Made by a program: the position numbers and the translations under genes
Notes under the pieces: generated by a model
What the model saw: only the letters and a program-made list of their open reading frames with translations
Database searches by the model: none
What the model was told of the DNA's origin: nothing
Source of the DNA: Linnemannia schmuckeri
Taxonomy: Eukaryota; Mortierellomycota; Mortierellomycetes; Mortierellales; Mortierellaceae
Length of the DNA: 64,000 bases
Assembly: GCA_029449235.1 (NCBI GenBank)
Contig: JANATG010000013.1
Location: 1,240,001 to 1,304,000 of the forward strand
Direction: 5' to 3'
In this document: positions 50,973-60,018 of the stretch, in pieces
Position numbering within the stretch: position 1 is the stretch's first letter
How the letters are laid out: each line of letters opens with the position of its first letter

Positions 50973-52783
50973 AAATCCCTTTTCTGATTAAGCATTGGGT
51001 GCGTTGTGACCAAGAACAGGTCCTACACTGGGGCGTTTCCAACACGTCCAGAAAGCACAGATATCAAATCACCCTGAATGACCATAACACGAAAGTAAGC
51101 AGGACATCATTGACCATAGAGTGTTACATGAGAAAAGCAGGCCACAACTAAACGAGAAGGTCCTTTCTATTTCGTGGTCACTCAACATGCGATATGAGGG
51201 TGCATAGGCGTAACTCTCATGTCGCGTTCGATAATTTTCGTCGTTGATCAAATCGAATTTGATCGGACTCGCTTAGTTTGAATAGCAGCCAATGCTGTAC
51301 CTGGAATGAAGACGCGTGTCTATGTATGGGATATGTAACCGTGGGACGGCTAAGACAACTTGGCCAAGACCAAGCCGCTAGCACCAAGCGAGATATTCTA
51401 CACCTTGACCTTCTTTCAAAGAACCTATGCATATTTCCTTGAAATTGTTTTTGCGCAACAAAGCAAACAAAAAATCAACGGAAATTTTGTGATCGGAAGC
51501 AAAGAAGGGCAAGATAGCGTGGCATGCATGCATAAAATGGTCGACGTCCCAACAGAGCAGGAAGTAGGGCGAAATGGTGAGAGGATAAAGAAAACAAGCC
51601 AAAGTTCAGTTTTTCTTTTCTCTTTGGCTCATCCCCTGTCATCCACCCTCTTCGCCCTTCCATCACCATCCCTATCTTTTTATTTTCGTTACTCGCTCTG
51701 TCTTGTCTTGGCATTCAACACGTAGCTCATTGTAGATTCGCTTTGTCATTGACCATTCTTCATCTCATTACTCCGCTAGTCACATCGACACAGACGCACA
51801 CAGTTTCTTTCTGTTTTCCTTACTCGTAACCCCACCAACACCCCACCTAAAGAAAGCAAAAAAAAAGTTTGTTTCAAACGGCTAGAGAGGTATGACCTTC
51901 TCAACAGGTTACAAAGGCAATGCTCGTTCTGCGTCGCTGTAACAAGGAAGGAAAACAAAAGTTTTGCACGATGCTAATATGCGACTGAGACGCAAATAGA
52001 TACTTGCTCCTGCTAGAAATAACCGAACCCGTCAAAAAACTCACGCAACTCTCACTAAATAACAAGAATAACGACCCCTTCGCCGTAGGGTAAAGGAAGG
52101 AGGCGTGTGAAAAAACAATGGAAAGCATGCGCAAAAAGGGGCATTCTACTAGTCGGCTTCGCTAACCCAGTTCGCACGTAAACAATACATCCTGTTTCCA
52201 GACAACACAACTTCCTAGCAGTTACACAACCACAACCCAAAGGGCACGAAAAGATTACTGCCATAGTACACACCAAGTAAGTGTGAGGAGGCAAGCGTAG
52301 CAACAAACAGCATACTTGACAATTGCAACCTTAGGTGGAAGTGGTTCTAACCCGTTTCCTACCGCTATAGACCAGCAAGTCTCGCCTAGTCAAACACAAA
52401 CGCAACCCACCACCAAAAACAGAAAAAAAAAACAAAAAAAAACAAAAAAAAACAAAAAAAAAACAAAACAAAAAAAGAGCCCTATTGCCATCTTTCTGAT
52501 AAGGCGATCGACGCACGACCACCCCATGCATATCTGGCCAGGAAATGTCTTCACTTTCCGAACTACCTCTGATGTTGCAAATGTTCTTGTTCATAGCTTC
52601 GCACTCTCATACGAGCCATTTATCTGCTCATCCGTTACTCCGTAACTCTTCACCAGCAAAGTCATTCTTCCAACCAACGCAAGGTAAAAAGACCTGAATA
52701 ATTATTATGAGCATTTCATTTCAGGTGGTTGTGGAGACATAACTAAGCAAGGGCATTCCTTTTTGATCCTTGTAGTGCCGACC
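50973..52783. other. Intergenic between pirin 1 and the NACHT gene
   Basis: 1.8 kb without a supported gene. It contains the upstream part of the pirin 1 promoter, an A8-9C repeat at about 52423-52472, and the promoter of the NACHT-WD40 gene, for which no clear TATA box is seen. Confidence 0.4.
52423..52472 (+). repeat. A-run / C interspersed repeat
   Basis: Runs of seven to ten A separated by single C, repeated about five times between 52423 and 52472. A simple-sequence tract about 310 bases before the NACHT-WD40 start codon. Confidence 0.6.
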
Positions 52784-55700
52784 ATGCCCTCTTCATCATC
52801 CCAAGGCAATTCGCCTCTTTCCCCACCGTCCTCGGCGTGTTCTGAGCGCCCGAAAATCACCCTTGAAGGTCAGCACGTCCTTTCTCAGCTGGATCATACC
52901 GCAGCGCTTGGGCATACGTCGTCAAAGTCAGGAGAGACTCCAGCTATCCCTCAACGCTTGACAGCCATTCAGCTTGGACTGGCCAACCTGCTGAATCCCC
53001 TTGGTCATCGCACTACAAGGAATATTGCCAGCGATGCCAGGTCGGTGTCCTCAGGTCGTTCGTCTAAATTAGGCTTTAGGAAACGTGTGTCACGATTGTT
53101 CAAAGGAGACCCCAAAGTCAACGAGACTGACCTTAACTCAGCCATCTCTTCAGCGCCAGTTGCGCCTACTGGACCAGGACAACACATCCAGTCTGCCGCA
53201 CCTGACAGTAACGCCATCTCTGTCTCGTCGGACCTGCACTCGCCAGCACACTCTGCTCAAACATCATCCACTTCACTTTATGTCTTAGCAACCCAGGCGC
53301 AACCGAGCCGTTATGAGAATAATATCCTCCGCCTGGACATCTTTCCTGAGAACGTCGCCAAACCCACCCTCAAGACCGACTTGCCCAAGCCGCATGCTCG
53401 TGTTGACAAGACCCCCCAGCTTGTTTACTGCTGTAGTCTGCTCCTCAAGGCTCAAGAGTCGATTTCACTAGCCTCGGGTAGTGATGCCTCCCAAGATTTA
53501 CCCCTCGATGACAAGCAGAGGGAATGGGTACAACTCATCGATCCCGTCTTGCAGGACCGCTATCGATGTCTTGTCGAGCAACTGGTCAAAGTGTTCACCG
53601 ACAACCAACTCAAGGCATCTGCTGTAGTCACAGAGATCGTTCTTGTCGGTCCCGTTCTCGACCGCGACACCTACCGTAGTCTGCTCTCATGCTTCATCTC
53701 CAAGTTTGAGCAGACAACTGTGCTGGATGTCATTCTCCTCCAAGGTCTCGTGCAGCTGGTTGAATGCGCCTCTTCTGGATACCTTGTTGATGATGACTTG
53801 GTCAGGATCGCTACAGTCCTCTCTAAGGAGCTGTCGATTATTCACGTTTGCATGAGCGACCATCCCTTGCATCTGACGTTGTCACTCGCTCGAGTTCTTG
53901 ATGTGATGGTGGCAGGAAAGGTCAAGGACCTAAACCGTGAACGAGACCACCAGCCGATGCTGAAGCTTCTAGACGATCTGAGGAATAGCGACAATGTCGT
54001 CCAGAGATATGAGGCAATCTATGCCTGCCAGGCCCTCCAGTATGCACCCGATGATGAAACTCCACTCCAGGTCTTGTGGAGATATGCAAAGGTGGCAGTG
54101 GCAGGTGCAGGTGCAGTGTCGAGTGTTTTCAAGTTGGATCCAGAGGGACTCCTCAAAGGCATCGAGAGCCTTCAAAAGATCAGCGCCGAAGCTGTGGGGG
54201 CTGTGAGCATTGGAATTGAGGTTGTCGAGACACTTCGTGTCGGTGCTGGTGGAGTCGTCCGCGCATCAGAGACCAAGTTCGACTTTATGAAGAAGCGCTC
54301 TTGGTATCTCGCACTGCAAGGAACCGCTCTCTTTATTCGGCAGGGTCGCCTCTCTGACTTCAACATAGTGGTCAGCCAGGCGCCTTGCCGTCGCAACGCC
54401 AACTTTCAGTGGGGGATCTGTCGTCAGCTTGGAGAGATCGCTGTCGACCCGCTGTGGGATATTCTTGTCCGCCAACAGGCGATCGAATTTTTGAGTGAGT
54501 TGTACAAGAGTGGCTCTGACTGGGAGCCGCATGTCGATATCAAACGCTGGACCCTGACTATCCTCGTTCAGATCTCGGAGCTGTCGGATGTCTCTCTCAA
54601 GAACCGTGCTGTGGCTTTGTTGCGAGAACTGAAGAAGGATGGGACCACCGAATTTCCGGGCTCGTATTCGCTGAGCAGACGCCTCCCTCTGCCAATAGCC
54701 TCTCCGCTTCTCGCTCAGGTTCATGAGATCCCGAAACTCGAGTACGACCTGCACGACTTGAGGTCGATGAGGATTGGCGAGTACAAGCAGACAGTGTTCA
54801 TTGCTCCCATGGCCAAGCTCAGCCTCCAAGACACGGACGACAACCTGTTCCCCCTCATGGACAAGGTCAGGGACTTCCTTGCTGGTGACACTCAAGTCAT
54901 GCTTGTTCTTGGCGATTCGGGAGCGGGCAAGTCCACATTTAATCGACATCTCGAACACGAGCTCTGGAAAGAGTACAAGGCAGGAGGCCGCATCCCACTC
55001 TTTATCAACTTGCCATCCCTTGAGCGACCTGAGAAGGAGTTGGTTGCGGAGCAATTGAGGACGCACAACTTCCTGGACGATCAGATCCGTGAGCTGAAGC
55101 TGCACCGGCAGTTTATGTTGATCTGTGATGGATACGACGAGAGTCAGCTCAAGTCCAATCTGCACACCACCAACCTTTTCAGCCAGTCTGGGCAGTGGGA
55201 CGTCAAGCTGCTCATCACCTGCCGCACTCAGTATCTCGGACCAGACTATCAGGTTCGCTTCGCACCCAAGACAGTAGATCAATATGGTCATGTTGCCAAT
55301 GATCTCTTCCAGGAAGTCGTCATCGCCCCATTCACTCGGGAGCAGATCGAGGACTATGTGGAGCGGTATGTCCCTCTCGAGCCGCGAATGTGGGTCAAGA
55401 AGGACTACATGGACAAGCTGGAGACTATCCCCAATCTTATGGATCTGGTCAAGAATCCCTTCCTCCTTACTCTGACGCTGGAGGCCCTTCCTAGCGTTGT
55501 CCGAGGCAAGACCGATCTTTCGAGGCTGCGAATCACCCGCACGGAGCTGTACGACACCTTTGTGAAACATTGGATGGCTGTCAACAAGCGCCGTCTGGAG
55601 GATCAAAAACTGGGCGAAAGCAGTCAGATGGCGCTCGAGGTTCTCTGTGCCGACGGATTCGAGCGCAACGGCATTCTCTACCAGATGGAACTGGCGTCGG

Positions 55701-58291
55701 CAATCTTTCAGGAGCAGGAGGGCAGACCTGTTGTCGCTTACTCTCACGTGCGAGACAGAAAGTCATGGAAGGCCCAGTTCTTTGGCCTTGACCCTGAGAG
55801 AGCGCTCCTCCGAGATTCCAGTCTGTTGAGTCGTGCAGGTAACCAATACCGCTTTGTCCATCGCTCCATCTTGGAGTACTTTTTCTCTTGCACCGTCTCT
55901 GGACGCATCAAAAAGCACGATGAAAGTGATCCGCCTGGCCATCCCGATACCTCCACCGCTTCGTTCATTATCGGCGCTCACCCGTTGTCTCAGAGGAACC
56001 TCGTTGCGGAGCCTTCGATTATCCGGTTTTTGGCAGAGCGTGCGCAACAGGACTCCAATTTCAAGTCACAGCTTCTCGCCATTATTGGGTTGTCTAAGGC
56101 CGACGAACAAGCAGCACGAGCCGCGGCGAACGCTATCACGATCTTGGTCAGGGCAGGAGTGGGATTTAACGGGGCTGATCTTCGAGGCATCCGAGTCCCA
56201 GGGGCTGATATGTCTGGTGGCCAATTCGATTCAGCTCAATTGCAGGGAGCAGACTTGACGGGTGTCATCTTCACCAAGAGTTGGATTCGTCAGGTGGATT
56301 TCACCGGGGCGAAAATGGAGGGTGTTCAGTTCGGAGAACTGCCATACCTGATGGAGGATCAGTGGGTAGACCTGTGCGCCTATTCACCGGACGGGACATC
56401 GCTCGCTGTAGGTCTAAGAGACGGTCGCATCAATATCCACGACACCTCTATGTGGACAACAACTCACACGTTCCAAGGGCATCGAACCTTTGTTACGAGC
56501 ATCGTCTATTCGCCAGCAGGACACCAACTGCTATCATGCAGCTATGACAATACAGTGCGATTGTGGGACTGCGAGAGTGGGTCGTGCGTTTTTGTTCTGG
56601 TGGGACATACCGATGAAGTATGGACTGTAGCATTTTCACCCTCTGGGAAGCAGATCGCGTCGGCTGGCAAGGACAAGACCGTGAGGCTGTGGGATACTCA
56701 GACAGGCGCCAATCTATTCATCTTGACCGACCAAGCTGAGAGCATTCGTGGCATTTCTTACTCACCCGATGGACACACAATCGTGTCTGTTGGCGAGGCT
56801 GGGATGATACGTGTCTTTGACACACAGACAAGACAGGCGGGCGAAGTCTGGGAGAGTCAGATCAGGAAAGTTCGCTGCGTCGCATATTCATCAGATGGCC
56901 TCCTGATCGCCATAAGTCACTCCGACAACGACCTGCTGCTTTATGATACAACTACCCGCAGCCTGAGGAGGGAATGGAAGGCTCATGGCAACATGACCAC
57001 TTGTGTGACGTTTTCACCGAACAACCAATGGATCGCCATATGCAGTCAAGACAGTATGGTGGAGGTTTGGAGTACAGTAACGGGAAGGGTCCTTGCAATC
57101 TTTACCGGCCATAGCGACTATGTCGGCCGAGTAGCCTTTTCGCCAAATGGACTCCAGCTTGCCTCGGGTTGCGTTGACAAGACTGTTCGACTTTGGGACG
57201 TGAGCTCACTTGGTACAGGCATGGATGTGGAAGGCAAATCCAACCCGTTGATAAGCGTACTTTTTTCTCCAGACGGTCAGAATTTCTGCTCAGGTGCCAA
57301 CTCGGGAGCTGTACAGCAGTATGATGCGATTTCTGGAGAGCCTGGTCTTGCCACTGCTTGCGGAGACTGCCTAGTTAGGTGCCTGGCAATCTCGCCAGAT
57401 TGTCTTCGAGTCGCCTCGGTTGGAACCGACAAGGACATCACAGTGTGGGACACTGGATCTGATCAAGTGGCCTTTGTCCTGCGCGGCCATACAAAGCCGG
57501 TGAACGCCTTGGCCTTTTCAGCCGACAGCCACTGGATAGCCACCTGCAGCAACGACAAGACAGTGCGGCTTTGGGACGCTCACTCAGGGTTACCCGACCG
57601 CGTGCTTGAAGACCATTTCGACGTAGCCAAGAGTTTGGTATTCTCGTCGGACAGTCATCGGATTGTTTTAGGGGGCTTGGATGGAACCATTCAAGTTTGG
57701 GATTTGGAGAGTCGGGAGTCCAGAGTCATTGTGGATGTTGGAAGAGGATGGAATATACTTGCTTTGTCGATATCATCGGATGGCTCAACGATTGCCTCCA
57801 AAAAAATTTTAAGCAGTTCTGTCGACTTTTGGGATATTGAGAGCGGACAACATCAACACACTTTAGAGCACGACGAGAATGTTCAATGCTTTGCATTCTC
57901 ACCCTGTGGCCAATGGATAGGCATGGGCTTGCGTCGTTCGGTTTGGTTATGGAACTTTTCGCCTCACAAATCGCTAACAGAAGGAGACGGGGGAGAGTGG
58001 AAGTGTTTGGTGCAAATCCGAGATATATTTGGAGATGTCAATTGCATCGCCTGGAGACACGACACTTTGGAGTTTGGCACAGGATGTAAGGATGGGTCCC
58101 TTCAAGTGTGGAGATTAATGGAGACGTCGCTGGATGCATGGTCGGTGCAGTTGGTTTGGCGCGCTGGAATCCCTGCTCTTGCTGCTTCGGGTACCATTTT
58201 TGCAGAAGCTGTTGGTCTCTCTTTAGGCAATCAGCAACTGCTCACCCAGCGAGATAAGGGTGCTGTTCCCATCGCCTTTTCTTATGTATGA
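52784..58291 (+). CDS. STAND NTPase: ARM-like, NACHT, pentapeptide, WD40 protein
   Basis: Intronless 1,835-residue signal-transduction ATPase from the ATG at 52784 (the frame opens earlier but without ATG). Residues 1-160 are Ser/Pro-rich and disordered. About 200-690 form an all-helical ARM/HEAT-like region (LLDDLRNSDNVVQRYEAIYA and similar). The NACHT domain has Walker A GDSGAGKST at 710-718, Walker B FMLICDGYDES near 782 and a sensor-type LLITCRTQYL. The winged-helix-like part ends in YRFVHRSILEYFFS. Pentapeptide repeats (GADLRGIRVPGADMSG and on) fill about 1127-1185. Fourteen WD40 repeats, enough for two seven-bladed propellers, fill about 1196-1783. NLR-like STAND proteins of this plan act in fungi in self/non-self recognition or stress sensing; the propellers would be the sensor. 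No death-fold or amyloid motif is seen at the N-terminus, so the output domain is unknown. Confidence 0.93.
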   Translation: MPSSSSQGNSPLSPPSSACSERPKITLEGQHVLSQLDHTAALGHTSSKSGETPAIPQRLTAIQLGLANLLNPLGHRTTRNIASDARSVSSGRSSKLGFRKRVSRLFKGDPKVNETDLNSAISSAPVAPTGPGQHIQSAAPDSNAISVSSDLHSPAHSAQTSSTSLYVLATQAQPSRYENNILRLDIFPENVAKPTLKTDLPKPHARVDKTPQLVYCCSLLLKAQESISLASGSDASQDLPLDDKQREWVQLIDPVLQDRYRCLVEQLVKVFTDNQLKASAVVTEIVLVGPVLDRDTYRSLLSCFISKFEQTTVLDVILLQGLVQLVECASSGYLVDDDLVRIATVLSKELSIIHVCMSDHPLHLTLSLARVLDVMVAGKVKDLNRERDHQPMLKLLDDLRNSDNVVQRYEAIYACQALQYAPDDETPLQVLWRYAKVAVAGAGAVSSVFKLDPEGLLKGIESLQKISAEAVGAVSIGIEVVETLRVGAGGVVRASETKFDFMKKRSWYLALQGTALFIRQGRLSDFNIVVSQAPCRRNANFQWGICRQLGEIAVDPLWDILVRQQAIEFLSELYKSGSDWEPHVDIKRWTLTILVQISELSDVSLKNRAVALLRELKKDGTTEFPGSYSLSRRLPLPIASPLLAQVHEIPKLEYDLHDLRSMRIGEYKQTVFIAPMAKLSLQDTDDNLFPLMDKVRDFLAGDTQVMLVLGDSGAGKSTFNRHLEHELWKEYKAGGRIPLFINLPSLERPEKELVAEQLRTHNFLDDQIRELKLHRQFMLICDGYDESQLKSNLHTTNLFSQSGQWDVKLLITCRTQYLGPDYQVRFAPKTVDQYGHVANDLFQEVVIAPFTREQIEDYVERYVPLEPRMWVKKDYMDKLETIPNLMDLVKNPFLLTLTLEALPSVVRGKTDLSRLRITRTELYDTFVKHWMAVNKRRLEDQKLGESSQMALEVLCADGFERNGILYQMELASAIFQEQEGRPVVAYSHVRDRKSWKAQFFGLDPERALLRDSSLLSRAGNQYRFVHRSILEYFFSCTVSGRIKKHDESDPPGHPDTSTASFIIGAHPLSQRNLVAEPSIIRFLAERAQQDSNFKSQLLAIIGLSKADEQAARAAANAITILVRAGVGFNGADLRGIRVPGADMSGGQFDSAQLQGADLTGVIFTKSWIRQVDFTGAKMEGVQFGELPYLMEDQWVDLCAYSPDGTSLAVGLRDGRINIHDTSMWTTTHTFQGHRTFVTSIVYSPAGHQLLSCSYDNTVRLWDCESGSCVFVLVGHTDEVWTVAFSPSGKQIASAGKDKTVRLWDTQTGANLFILTDQAESIRGISYSPDGHTIVSVGEAGMIRVFDTQTRQAGEVWESQIRKVRCVAYSSDGLLIAISHSDNDLLLYDTTTRSLRREWKAHGNMTTCVTFSPNNQWIAICSQDSMVEVWSTVTGRVLAIFTGHSDYVGRVAFSPNGLQLASGCVDKTVRLWDVSSLGTGMDVEGKSNPLISVLFSPDGQNFCSGANSGAVQQYDAISGEPGLATACGDCLVRCLAISPDCLRVASVGTDKDITVWDTGSDQVAFVLRGHTKPVNALAFSADSHWIATCSNDKTVRLWDAHSGLPDRVLEDHFDVAKSLVFSSDSHRIVLGGLDGTIQVWDLESRESRVIVDVGRGWNILALSISSDGSTIASKKILSSSVDFWDIESGQHQHTLEHDENVQCFAFSPCGQWIGMGLRRSVWLWNFSPHKSLTEGDGGEWKCLVQIRDIFGDVNCIAWRHDTLEFGTGCKDGSLQVWRLMETSLDAWSVQLVWRAGIPALAASGTIFAEAVGLSLGNQQLLTQRDKGAVPIAFSYV

Positions 58292-58427
58292 ACTTGCCAC
58301 TGAACACTGATCGCAGTTGTTTTCGCAGTTAGTTTGTTTGTTAATATACCAATTAATAACTAGTAGTTTTATGGTAGGCGTGTTTTTATTCAATGTGGTG
58401 CTGATATATGCCACATGAAAGAAGGAT
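58292..58427. other. Tail-to-tail spacer, NACHT gene and pirin 2
   Basis: 136 AT-rich bases between the two convergent stop codons, so the 3' untranslated regions probably overlap and could form antisense pairs. Confidence 0.45.
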
Positions 58428-59321
58428 CTACTCTGCACCAGTCGAGTCCCACATCCTCCCCCTCTCAAACCCATTCACCCCATCGCGATAATCTCGATAA
58501 GTATCATAAACCTCCTCCCGTGTGTTCATCACAAACGGCCCAATCTGAACTACGGGCTCCCTCAACGGCTCCCCTGCTATCAACACAAAATGCGCCGCCT
58601 CCTCTCCATCTCCTGTCCGGATCCTGACGGTGCTGGAACCATCTTCGGAGAGGATTAGAGTATGGTGTGTTTTTGATTCCGTCTCGCTGTCCAGATCGCC
58701 GACGTATAAAGTGCCGCTAAGGACGTAGATGAACCCAGCGTATGTTGCAGGGATGGTTTGGATAACAGCCTTGTTTTTGTCCATCTTGAAGTCGAGGAAC
58801 ATTGTGGGTGTGCGGGTATAAATTTGAGATTTGACGCCGTGCGACTCGCCTGCAATGACCTTGATAACAACTCCGTTCTGGGGCGTCGCGCGGGGGATCT
58901 GTGCATCAAGAAGTTCCTGGTACTGTGGTTCACACATCTTGTGTTCCTTTGGTAAATTGATCCAGAGTTGAAGTCCATGTGCCCGCGCATCCTCCTGGTC
59001 TCTCGGCAACTTCACCGGCATCTCCGAATGAACGATCCCGCGCCCTGCAGTCATCCACTGCAAATCCCCTGGTCCAATCGTCCCCTTATGCCCCGCAAAA
59101 TCCTCATGCTGCGTTTGACCTTCCAACATATAAGTGACAGTTTCGAACCCCCGATGCGGGTGGTCAGGGAAACCACCGTTTTGGGGGACGGAGAATTCAT
59201 CGAGAAGGAGGAAAGGATCGAGTGTGCGGAGGGACATTGTGCCGATAGAGCGGTGGACGGTGACGTTTTTGCCGTCGGTTTGTGTGAAGGAAGGGATGGA
59301 TCTTGTTATTGAGCGGGACAT
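58428..59321 (-). CDS. Pirin-family protein 2
   Basis: Paralogue of the pirin at 49812-50702; intronless, 297 residues from the ATG at 59321. The metal ligands are kept: HPH in FPDHPHRGFETVTY and HSE in GRGIVHSEMP. It differs from pirin 1 by a seven-residue insert after MPVKLP (RDQEDAR region), a longer loop in the second cupin (GDLDSETESKT) and a shorter N-terminus. It faces the NACHT-WD40 gene tail to tail. A TATA box (TATAAAGG on the minus strand, about 59504-59511) and the inverted-repeat element at 59548-59572 lie upstream. The repeated promoter element says that the duplication included the promoter. Confidence 0.93.
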   Translation of the reverse strand: MSRSITRSIPSFTQTDGKNVTVHRSIGTMSLRTLDPFLLLDEFSVPQNGGFPDHPHRGFETVTYMLEGQTQHEDFAGHKGTIGPGDLQWMTAGRGIVHSEMPVKLPRDQEDARAHGLQLWINLPKEHKMCEPQYQELLDAQIPRATPQNGVVIKVIAGESHGVKSQIYTRTPTMFLDFKMDKNKAVIQTIPATYAGFIYVLSGTLYVGDLDSETESKTHHTLILSEDGSSTVRIRTGDGEEAAHFVLIAGEPLREPVVQIGPFVMNTREEVYDTYRDYRDGVNGFERGRMWDSTGAE

Positions 59322-59420
59322 TTGTTGTTGTGTGAGAGGTGTAGTTGTTGTTGTGGTTGTTGTTGTGGTGGTAGTGGTTGTACTTGGTTGTAGAGTCGGT
59401 TATTATTGTAGGTGTTATTA
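59320..59420. repeat. GTT-type microsatellite in the pirin 2 leader
   Basis: Interrupted GTTGTTGTG repeats over about 100 bases directly upstream of the pirin 2 ATG; on the coding strand these are CAA/CAC repeats, which form an unstructured 5' leader. Confidence 0.6.
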
Positions 59421-59547
59421 TTGTGGGCGTAAGTGTAGAATGAGGAGGGTATAGACAATTGTTGTTGAGTTTTTTTTTTTGTCAAGTCAAGAAAAAGCGC
59501 GAACCTTTATATTTTTTCTCACTTTCCCTATTAAAAAAATGCAAAAG

Positions 59548-59572
59548 TGACTAAGCCGGGAATGTGGCTTAG
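59548..59572. promoter_or_regulatory. Inverted-repeat element upstream of pirin 2
   Basis: TGACTAAGCC, then 8 bases, then GGCTTAG. The arms match those upstream of pirin 1; the spacer is 8 bases here and 14 there. Shared flanking words follow in both promoters: CTGATTA, then TGACCAAG, then a CAGG-TCCT block. Confidence 0.6.
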
Positions 59573-60018
59573 AACTCTGCTTCTTTGGATCTGATTAGAC
59601 ATCGACATATGAGTCTGACCAAGGAAGACGAGCAGGGTCCTTACCAAATGTCCGAAAGAAATAAGGAGGAAAATCAAGCCTCAATGAACTAGAAAAAGTC
59701 TTCCATATGCTGTCCCTTACTTTCAGATAAGCATAGGTGAACTATTGGCTCTTGGGAGATATGTACTCGTCGCAAGTTATCTTTCAAATAACAGGGAGCG
59801 CCCATTAGCAACCAAACAGACAATACTTGTGAATGAATGAGAGACAACATACACTCGTTTGTGTAGCTTTATTTTTTTAATTATATACAATTTGAGCATG
59901 GGAAATCTTTCCATCTACTTTTTTATGTTTCGCGACCCAGACAGAGGAAAAGGGGGTATGCATGCATGCACGCATGTACGAAAAAGATTGTTTGCGTCTT
60001 TTTTTTGCTGATAGTCGC
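59573..60018. other. Intergenic between pirin 2 and MET17
   Basis: About 445 bases: the distal pirin 2 promoter on the left and the MET17 3' end on the right. A TGCATGCATGCACGCATG stretch lies near 59958. No gene is seen. Confidence 0.4.

Noticed and set aside
54266..55747. 493-codon frame antisense to the NACHT domain
   Set aside because: Long antisense frames are common opposite G/C-ending codons; the sense strand carries clear Walker motifs, and the antisense protein has none.
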